Source: JBIIJL01 sp044233795 | Lineage (GTDB): Bacteria; Pseudomonadota; Gammaproteobacteria; Legionellales; Legionellaceae | Length of the DNA stretch: 21,726 nt | Assembly (NCBI GenBank): GCA_044233795.1 | Contig: JBIIJL010000032.1 | Location: 1 to 21,726 of the forward strand | Reading direction: 5' to 3' | Shown here: one piece after another, positions 16,857 to 21,726 of the stretch | Layout: each line of letters opens with the position of its first letter | Position numbering within the stretch: position 1 is the first letter of the stretch | Made by a program: the position numbers and the translations under genes | The notes under the pieces: model-generated | The model's input: the letters and a program-made list of their open reading frames with translations, nothing else | Databases searched by the model: none | Told to the model about the DNA's origin: nothing

Positions 16857-16885
16857 AACATACCTTGATTCACATAAACAAACAA
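16857..16885 (-). promoter_or_regulatory. Candidate promoter of the midA-ptps-priA-thi-phr run
   Basis: On the minus strand, TTGTTT (16880-16885) and TATGTT (16857-16862) are separated by 17 nt and lie about 28 nt before the first start codon. This is the best sigma-70-like pair between that gene and the inserted S23 element. Matches are moderate and unsupported by a second copy. Confidence 0.3.
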
Positions 16886-16921
16886 GTCACCCCCACGAAG
16901 CCATAAGAACATCAATAAAGT

Positions 16922-17009
16922 TAAAAAAACCGCGCAAGCGCTCATTCACGTAAACGAGCCCGTGAACGAGCCCGCGTGCGAAAAACAGCAACCCTTACCT
17001 TAAGCTAAA
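16922..17009. repeat. 88-bp direct repeat, copy 1 (contains the element's left inverted-repeat end)
   Basis: Identical by eye to 17100-17187 at a fixed offset of 178 bp. It begins TAAAAAAACCGCGC and ends AAGCTAAA. It covers the left inverted repeat plus the flank carrying the stop codon region of the S23 ORF fragment. Confidence 0.9.
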
Positions 17010-17092
17010 TTTTTTCGCACCATCCGTGTTAGCATGGCCACCATACGCAAGAGCAACTGCCGCTCTAAAACAAAGACTCCTCAAGCAATTCC
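17000..17092 (-). pseudogene. Decayed 3' fragment of an S23 four-helix-bundle gene
   Basis: On the minus strand, one frame reads 'ERQLLLRMVAMLTRMVRKN' then Leu-Ala-stop. This closely matches the C-terminus of the intact neighbour ('GRQLLLRIVAMLTRMVRKN'), with mostly single-base differences. Upstream of it the frame hits a stop and homology is broken by indels, so only the last quarter of the gene remains. Its stop (TAA at 17000-17002) lies within the 88-bp repeat, unlike that of the intact gene, because about 10 bp around the original stop are missing. Confidence 0.75.
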
Positions 17093-17099
17093 TGTAACC

Positions 17100-17187
17100 T
17101 AAAAAAACCGCGCAAGCGCTCATTCACGTAAACGAGCCCGTGAACGAGCCCGCGTGCGAAAAACAGCAACCCTTACCTTAAGCTAAA
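17100..17187. repeat. 88-bp direct repeat, copy 2
   Basis: Second copy of the repeat at 16922-17009. Its end overlaps the last codons and the stop (17183-17185) of the intact S23 ORF. Confidence 0.9.
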
Positions 17188-17545
17188 CAATATCACTATT
17201 TTTTCGCACCATCCGTGTTAGCATGGCCACAATACGCAAAAGTAACTGTCGTCCTTCTCGAAACAAAGGCTCCTCCAGCAATTTCAGCTGGTAACAAACA
17301 TCTAGTATCCCAGCACACTCCGTCGTTGAGCGCTTAGCGATCCGGTAAAATCTATTCTTTTCTTTTGGGGCAAACTCTCCCGCACCTTCAGCAATGTTAA
17401 AAGGAATAGAGGTACCGGCACGTTGTAGTTGATCAACAAGATAAGCTCGACCACGAGGGAGTTGCTGCGCGATTTTTTCGCTTAAGATAACCCACTCTAT
17501 GGCTACTTTATAAACATCTAATTTTTCATGGTCGAAATACTGCAC
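17183..17545 (-). CDS. Four-helix-bundle protein (S23 / bAvd-like, 23S rRNA intervening-sequence family)
   Basis: A 120-aa helical protein of the S23/IVS family. The N-terminal 'FDHEKLDVYKVAIEW' matches the family's F-x-K-L-x-V-Y start, and 'RAGTSIPFNIAEGAGEF' plus 'RFYRIAKRSTTECAGILD' are its core signatures. The fold forms a homopentameric four-helix bundle in characterised relatives, including Avd of diversity-generating retroelements. No reverse transcriptase is nearby, and the cellular function of stand-alone copies is unknown. Start: GTG at 17545, with AAGGAG 6 nt upstream (17552-17557), agrees with the family N-terminus. The frame extends upstream to ATG 17593, which would add 16 residues but has its AGGA only 2-3 nt away. 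It lies inside an inverted-repeat element. Confidence 0.85.
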   Translation of the reverse strand: MQYFDHEKLDVYKVAIEWVILSEKIAQQLPRGRAYLVDQLQRAGTSIPFNIAEGAGEFAPKEKNRFYRIAKRSTTECAGILDVCYQLKLLEEPLFREGRQLLLRIVAMLTRMVRKNSDIV

Positions 17546-17651
17546 CCTAGGCTCCTTGAGGTTGGTTTTTGCTTCCTGGGATGAGATTAGCATATCCTAA
17601 CAATGGTGAGACAAGTTTTGTTATGGCACACTAGTACTAACTTTTACTAAT

Positions 17652-17707
17652 TTTTTCGCACGCGGGCTCGCACTCGGGCTCGTTCACGTAAATGAGCGCA
17701 AGCGCGG
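17652..17707. repeat. Right inverted-repeat end of the S23 element
   Basis: Reverse complement of the left ends (16930-16985 and 17108-17163) at 49 of 56 positions. It ends GCGCAAGCGCGG. The differences cluster in the loop and in one stem arm, so the internal hairpin of the left copy is weaker here. Confidence 0.85.
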
Positions 17708-17754
17708 ATACTTTATGGCTAGGCCATCAATAACAGTTAGAAGGAACTCACACC

Positions 17755-18513
17755 ATGACCAGCTCTGTACAAGCTTTTGAAAAATGGCCATCAGCATGGA
17801 AAAAAGGGATCATCAGAACTAAAAATAAAATGGGCATCATGACGATGGAGCTTTCCCCGCCCTCCCGAGCCTTCGTCGAGCAAGCCAAAACTGCTCAAAA
17901 ACCGATGTTAGATATTGGTTGCGCCTATGGTGCGGCGACGATTCCAGCACTCATCAATGGAGCTTGCGTTATTGCTTGCGATCTAGCTGAGGAGCACTTG
18001 AGCATCTTAGAAAAAAGTGTCCCTGAAGAAGGTAAACAACGTTTACAAACGCGTCAGGCGGCATTTCCCTATGAACTTGACTTTGAAGATGGCAGTTTAA
18101 GTGCCATCAACATCAGCATGGTATTACATTTCATGAAAGGGGATGACATATTGGTGGGATTAAAAAAATGCTACCGATGGCTTGAATCTGGTGGCAAGCT
18201 TTATGTCAACAACATGACGCCATCATTAGGTGTATATGATTGGCAAAAACTCACCACTTTATATAATGAACGTGTTAAAAACAACGAACAATGGCCCGGC
18301 GAAATGAACAGTAGATTACTCGCGAGAGAAGAATGGCGTGATCAAATACCAGAGTTTACACATTTCTTTGAACTAGATACCTTGCGATTTGTCGCTGAGG
18401 CTTCAGGTTTTTTTGTAGAAGACATCTACTATTTCTGTTATGACCTCCTCCCTGAGGAACACAAAACAAATGGAAAGGAATTTGTGGGTGTTGTGGCGGT
18501 TAAAAATAGCTAA
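17755..18513 (+). CDS. Class I SAM-dependent methyltransferase
   Basis: A 252-aa cytosolic methyltransferase. Motif I is 'MLDIGCAYGAATIPAL' (51-66), and an acidic residue at the end of beta-2 (D76 in 'VIACDLAEEHL') would bind the SAM ribose. 'LSAINISMVLHFM' (115-127) is the motif IV region and 'WLESGGKLYVNNMTP' the next strand. The substrate is unknown; sequences of this shape are common among small-molecule methyltransferases. ATG 17755 follows AGAAGGA at a 9-nt spacing. Its promoter must lie between the S23 element and the gene, or inside the element, whose right end is only 47 nt upstream of the start codon. It is convergent with the ATPase gene (40 nt apart); no clear terminator is visible. 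Confidence 0.85.
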   Translation: MTSSVQAFEKWPSAWKKGIIRTKNKMGIMTMELSPPSRAFVEQAKTAQKPMLDIGCAYGAATIPALINGACVIACDLAEEHLSILEKSVPEEGKQRLQTRQAAFPYELDFEDGSLSAINISMVLHFMKGDDILVGLKKCYRWLESGGKLYVNNMTPSLGVYDWQKLTTLYNERVKNNEQWPGEMNSRLLAREEWRDQIPEFTHFFELDTLRFVAEASGFFVEDIYYFCYDLLPEEHKTNGKEFVGVVAVKNS

Positions 18514-18553
18514 TCCTTAGTGTTAGCTATTGGCTGTGGGTGTTTTTAATTAT

Positions 18554-19810
18554 CTAATAGATAAAGCCAAACAACCACAATGGAACTTTATTGCCAATCC
18601 CAGTCTCAATGTCATCACAAGCGAGAAAGGAATGCCCTGACGATTGAATTTGAGTTTGAGTTTGATCTTTGTTTCGCCCACCAATTTCAGCAACCCAATG
18701 ATCATCAATCATAAAATCCCCCTGCTGTGGGATACACAACTCATGTTGGTAGGATAGCTGACTGAGAAAAAATAACTCCCGTAGCGTTCCAATGTTTGGC
18801 ATTAAGGGACATAGTGCATGCATTTGATTAGGATTATCCAAATAAATTTTTTCAGGACTTTCTATTTTTTTGAGTTTTTGCGAGGCTTTCATACACAATC
18901 GAATCAACGATGAGTCAGACAAACACTGCAGATAAGTTTTAAGGGTACGCTCATCGCCAATCTCGACCAATTGTTTCAATTTAGTTAAATTAGCCGTAAA
19001 AGGCACTGATTCTGCAATAAATGACATCAGCTGCTTCATCTTTCGAATAGAATGTCCGGTGAAGGCAGGATAAAGGGCAGGAAGATCTGATTCAATCGTA
19101 TAGTGCAAATTTTGTTCTAGAGTAATGAAGTACTGGTTAGAATCGACAAATTGTCTTGAATAAGGATAGTATCCTACCTGAAGATATTTTTTAAACTCTG
19201 CCAAAATTCTAATTGATTGGGGATCTATTAACCTTAAAATCTTATGGGCAATTTCGTCGTGATTGTTGACAAGCTCAGTTAGGGAAAAGCGTGGTAGTAG
19301 CAACTGATGTTGTAACTCAAGATATTCTCGAAACGAATACCCTGGCATCATACTGACAACAGCTCTTCTCGATAAATCATGCGATCCTTTACGAATCTCC
19401 AAAGCAGAGCTACCTGAGGCAATAATGTCAAGTTTTGGAAAGGAATCAAAGATACTTTTAAGCTCTTTTGACCACTCAGGGTGATGGTGAATTTCATCAA
19501 AAGCAATTAACCTTCCCCCCATAAGATAAAACGCTTCTGCAATGTCATACAGCGCGTAACTTCCAACCAAAAAGTGATCAACTGGAACGTAGATTATCTC
19601 CTCACTTAGAGAATTATTATCTACCGCTGCCAATAACGTCTGTATGAGAAATGTCGTTTTACCAACACCCCGTTGTCCAATCAGGACATTACAACGAGAG
19701 CCTTCAATATTTTTCAGTATGCACCGTTTATATGCTTGGTTATGCACTTCTAAAAAACGACGGCTGAGTAGTCGTAATTCGTTGATAAAAGGTTGATCAG
19801 GGGCTCTCAT
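18554..19810 (-). CDS. AAA-type ATPase of the DUF4143 (ATP-binding) family
   Basis: A 418-aa P-loop ATPase. Walker A is 'GQRGVGKTT' (45-53), Walker B 'LIAFDEIHHHPEW' (101-113), sensor 'IIASGSSALEI' (129-139), then 'SMMPGYSFREYLEL' (153-166), a hallmark of this family. The C-terminal domain has 'GDFMID…WVAEIGGRNKDQTQ', with D…E-x-G-x-x-K resembling the PD-(D/E)XK-like element usual here. Members are widespread in accessory genome regions and their role is unsettled. Start: ATG 19810 with GGAG (19820-19823) 9 nt upstream. The frame is open to a TTG at 19837, but that would place the Shine-Dalgarno sequence inside the gene. A strong TATAAT and a palindrome lie just upstream. Confidence 0.88.
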   Translation of the reverse strand: MRAPDQPFINELRLLSRRFLEVHNQAYKRCILKNIEGSRCNVLIGQRGVGKTTFLIQTLLAAVDNNSLSEEIIYVPVDHFLVGSYALYDIAEAFYLMGGRLIAFDEIHHHPEWSKELKSIFDSFPKLDIIASGSSALEIRKGSHDLSRRAVVSMMPGYSFREYLELQHQLLLPRFSLTELVNNHDEIAHKILRLIDPQSIRILAEFKKYLQVGYYPYSRQFVDSNQYFITLEQNLHYTIESDLPALYPAFTGHSIRKMKQLMSFIAESVPFTANLTKLKQLVEIGDERTLKTYLQCLSDSSLIRLCMKASQKLKKIESPEKIYLDNPNQMHALCPLMPNIGTLRELFFLSQLSYQHELCIPQQGDFMIDDHWVAEIGGRNKDQTQTQIQSSGHSFLACDDIETGIGNKVPLWLFGFIY

Positions 19811-19837
19811 GATTATCACTCCGATATTTTTAATCAA

Positions 19838-19866
19838 AATATTAGTATTGCATTACTAATATTATA
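19838..19866 (-). promoter_or_regulatory. Promoter -10 with overlapping palindromic operator-like site for the ATPase gene
   Basis: Perfect inverted repeat AATATTAGTA (19838-19847), 6-nt centre, TACTAATATT (19854-19863). On the minus strand a consensus TATAAT (19861-19866) overlaps its upstream arm, so transcription would start within the palindrome, about 45 nt before the ATPase ATG. No good -35 box is seen. The layout is typical of a repressor site, but no regulator is encoded next to it. Confidence 0.5.
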
Positions 19867-20043
19867 GTTTTTTTATCGGATTAATATACTAAATTTTAAG
19901 ATCAATACCATGATTTTGCAAACAACCATTCATTTTATCAAGTTTAATGTTTAAATTACTCGGTTTTCTCACACAATAGGATAGTGCAATCATTACCTTT
20001 TATTGGTCAGTGAGATACCCCGATTAATCGAAAAGGAGCAATC

Positions 20044-20778
20044 ATGAATCAAACCTCTCAAGTCGCACTCATCACCGGAGCTGCAAAGCGCATTGGGGCA
20101 GCAATCGCCACCTACTTACATCAAGCGGGTTTTCGAGTCGTGATTCACTATAGCCAATCAAAGAAAGAGGCCTTAGCCTTGGCAAATCAATTAAATACAA
20201 TCCGGGCAGAAAGTGCTTGGGTCTTAAATGCTGATCTTAGTGACAAAGCTCAAGCAATAAAGCTCATCAATGACACGATAAGCGTTGCGAATCAGCTTGA
20301 TCTTTTGGTTAATAACGCATCTATTTTTACCAAAACAACCACTAATCCATTAGACGAAGCCAATTGGGATAATCTTTTTATCACAAACGTCAAAGCTCCC
20401 TTTTGGCTGAGTCACAGTGCTTTTCCCCATCTCGCAAAACAAAAAGGCGCCATTATCAACATCACCGATATACATGCTGATGCGCCTTTAAAAGACTACA
20501 CAGTCTATTGCCAATCAAAAGCTGCATTAGCCATGCAAACCAAAGCATTGGCAGAAGAGTTTGCACCAAACGTGCGGGTGAATGCTGTAGCGCCCGGCGC
20601 TATTCTTTGGCCAACAGAAGACAATGCGCTTAGTGAAAAACAACAACAGAAGATCGTAGCGAAAACCCTGTTAAAACAACATGGCGACCCACTTTACATT
20701 GCAATGGCGGTGCTAGCTCTTGCTGAAAATCCATTTATTACGGGGCAAATTTTGCGTGTGGATGGGGGGCGTGGATGA
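20044..20778 (+). CDS. Pteridine reductase (PTR1/FolM-like SDR)
   Basis: A 244-aa short-chain reductase. The nucleotide-binding motif is 'TGAAKRIG' (11-18), with Arg in place of the usual Gly, a mark of NADPH-dependent pteridine reductases. 'NNAS' is at 90-93. The active site matches the PTR1 pattern rather than the classical one: D142 replaces Ser and lies 13 residues before Y155, with K159 completing YxxxK, the same spacing as Leishmania PTR1 D181/Y194/K198. 'NAVAPGAILWP' (180-190) is also typical of the group. Expected reaction: reduction of dihydropterins (or dihydrofolate/dihydromonapterin) to tetrahydro forms. ATG 20044 has AAGGAG 7 nt upstream. It may be functionally related to the PTPS-fold protein at 15225-15716. 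Confidence 0.87.
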   Translation: MNQTSQVALITGAAKRIGAAIATYLHQAGFRVVIHYSQSKKEALALANQLNTIRAESAWVLNADLSDKAQAIKLINDTISVANQLDLLVNNASIFTKTTTNPLDEANWDNLFITNVKAPFWLSHSAFPHLAKQKGAIINITDIHADAPLKDYTVYCQSKAALAMQTKALAEEFAPNVRVNAVAPGAILWPTEDNALSEKQQQKIVAKTLLKQHGDPLYIAMAVLALAENPFITGQILRVDGGRG

Positions 20779-20838
20779 TTAGCTCTTCGCTAAGGGCTTG
20801 GTTTACTCGACCCCTTTCTCAAAATAGCGTTCCACAAA

Positions 20839-21726
20839 TCATAGTGTGGCTAGAATGGCTTCAATCTCTTCTTGCGATAGCCCAGTACTTAAAACTACCA
20901 CCTCTATAGCAACGCCTTGTGCAAGCATTTTTTTTGCAATCTCATTCCTTTCCTCAGCTTTACCCTCAGCTTTACCCTCAGCTTTACCCTCAGCTCGACC
21001 CTCAGCTCGACCTTCAGCTAAGCCTTCAGCATACTTACCCGAAATCAACGTTTTTTCTCGGCTGACTTGATCCCAGTAACTATCATACAGATCAAGTTCC
21101 CCTGGGGTATACGCAGCGTGTTCAGCGAGTTCTATGGCTTGAGCTATTTCAGGCACTTCCAGCAGATCCGGCGATACAATTCTCGTTTTTTGGCCAATTT
21201 CACGAAGAAACCTTAACCATAATAAGCGAAGTTTTTTCTCACTAGACGATTGCACGGGAAATTTAGGTAATTCAATAAAAACAAGTTGTAAATGATCAAT
21301 GATATCACTATTTTCAGCATCACCTCTTCTGACCAACTGATAGTGATGGTACCACTCAGGTGTTGTTTTTTCATAAATCGCAGCAACAAGGCCCAATCCA
21401 TAAACCGGTTGGAGAAACTTATATTCCTCTCCTGCTTGTAATTGCTTGACGAAAGCCTGGCTGGTTCCAAAGAGTAGTCGCTGTTTAAATTGATCCGTCC
21501 AATTCATCTGCATTTCAACAACAAAAACCCTACCCTTTGCATCAGTACATTTTACATCAGCAATGGTCCGCTTGAACTCAGGTATCGCCGGAATTTGCTC
21601 ATATTGCAGGTAAGTCAAGCTGATGATTGGACTATCAGAGGGCAAAGGCAACAAAGCATTTAGAAAACTGATGAGTATCTTTGGGTGATCGCCAAATATT
21701 TTTTTAAAAACAACATCAGCTTTTGG
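20839..21726 (-). CDS. Rpn family PD-(D/E)XK nuclease / putative transposase, 5' end outside the window
   Basis: The frame is open to the right edge, giving 295 visible residues, so the true start is outside. The visible N-terminus, 'PKADVVFKKIFGDHPKILIS', is the classic start region of the Rpn (YhgA-like, recombination-promoting nuclease) family, normally reached within about 10-15 residues of the start. The nuclease core shows 'IADVKCTDAKGRVFVVEMQM', with the D…ExQ pattern of PD-(D/E)XK enzymes. The C-terminal tail contains AEG(R/K) repeats encoded by a 12-bp tandem repeat, then a helical end. Such proteins promote RecA-independent recombination in E. coli; many copies are thought to be mobile. 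It is convergent with the pteridine reductase gene (60 nt apart). Confidence 0.85.
   Translation of the reverse strand, partial: PKADVVFKKIFGDHPKILISFLNALLPLPSDSPIISLTYLQYEQIPAIPEFKRTIADVKCTDAKGRVFVVEMQMNWTDQFKQRLLFGTSQAFVKQLQAGEEYKFLQPVYGLGLVAAIYEKTTPEWYHHYQLVRRGDAENSDIIDHLQLVFIELPKFPVQSSSEKKLRLLWLRFLREIGQKTRIVSPDLLEVPEIAQAIELAEHAAYTPGELDLYDSYWDQVSREKTLISGKYAEGLAEGRAEGRAEGKAEGKAEGKAEERNEIAKKMLAQGVAIEVVVLSTGLSQEEIEAILATL
20952..21023. repeat. 12-bp tandem repeat (6 units) in the Rpn-family gene
   Basis: Three identical units CCTCAGCTTTAC (20952-20987), two of CCTCAGCTCGAC (20988-21011) and one CTTCAGCTAAGC (21012-21023), followed by a partial unit. In frame they encode AEGK/AEGR/AEGL on the minus strand. 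Gain or loss of units would change the length without a frameshift. Confidence 0.9.

Larger units (their letters stand above)
16930..17707. mobile_element. S23 (four-helix-bundle) element bounded by ~56-bp inverted repeats
   Basis: The intact unit is 17108-17707 (600 bp): a left end at 17108-17163, the S23-type ORF on the minus strand, and a right end at 17652-17707 that is the inverse of the left end at 49 of 56 positions. An extra left end (16930-16985) with a decayed 3' piece of the same ORF extends it to 778 bp. The termini read CCGCGC…GCGCGG. The ends are GC-rich and fold internally: in the left end GCTCATTCACG (16940-16950) pairs with 16961-16971 except for one mismatch. No transposase or reverse transcriptase is encoded. 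ORF plus complementary ends resembles the intervening sequences found in 23S rRNA genes, but here it sits between two protein genes. Confidence 0.6.

Noticed and set aside
16930..17707. CRISPR array or diversity-generating retroelement because of GC-rich repeats and a bAvd-like protein
   Set aside because: There are only two direct copies and one inverted copy with no spacer pattern; no reverse transcriptase, template repeat or variable repeat was found.
18514..18570. TTATCT-AAT-AGATAA palindrome and T-run between the methyltransferase and ATPase stops
   Set aside because: Short AT-only stem overlapping the ATPase stop, and the T-run is not preceded by a stable stem.
20779..20793. TTAGC-TCTTC-GCTAA hairpin after the pteridine reductase gene
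   Set aside because: Five-pair stem with no following T-tract; too weak to call a terminator.

Overview
This is a chromosomal window of a gammaproteobacterium. The sequence most resembles the order Legionellales (Legionella, Coxiella, Berkiella relatives), but no taxonomic marker is present, so this is inference. The hints are moderate GC, tightly overlapping genes in long operons, a CioAB-type bd oxidase, a thiC-thiO-thiS-thiG-thiE cluster, a four-helix-bundle (S23/bAvd-like) element and two paralogous, effector-like repeat proteins.

Layout. (1) 1-2234: two minus-strand paralogous genes of unknown function. The first is cut by the window edge and the second encodes 624 aa. They share N-terminus, ribosome binding site and promoter architecture. 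(2) 2514-5604, plus strand: a cyanide-insensitive-type cytochrome bd quinol oxidase (two subunits, overlapping by 1 nt), followed 26 nt later by an SDR-fold protein that lacks the catalytic Tyr. (3) 16829 down to 5662, minus strand: a very compact 11-gene run. In transcription order it is a MidA/NDUFAF7-type methyltransferase, a divergent PTPS/QueD-fold protein, priA, thiC, thiO, thiS, thiG, thiE, a hotdog thioesterase, a class I photolyase, and after 66 nt an atypical SDR. Most junctions overlap or abut, so translational coupling is likely. No TPP riboswitch can fit ahead of thiC. (4) 16922-17707: an insertion-like unit between the operon start and a plus-strand methyltransferase gene. It holds an S23-type ORF between about 56-bp inverted repeats, plus a directly repeated end with a decayed copy of the ORF's 3' end. 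(5) 17755-21726: a SAM methyltransferase, a DUF4143-type AAA ATPase with a perfect palindrome over its likely transcription start, a PTR1-type pteridine reductase, and the 3' part of an Rpn/PD-(D/E)XK transposase-like gene with a 12-bp tandem repeat.

The genes combine core metabolism (respiration, thiamine thiazole and pyrimidine synthesis, pterin chemistry, DNA repair and replication restart) with accessory elements. The most unusual items are the paired effector-like genes with a shared -35-region motif, the S23 inverted-repeat element, and the PTPS-fold protein that has lost the usual catalytic residues. All coordinates and motifs were read by eye; family assignments are from memory of motifs, not database searches.
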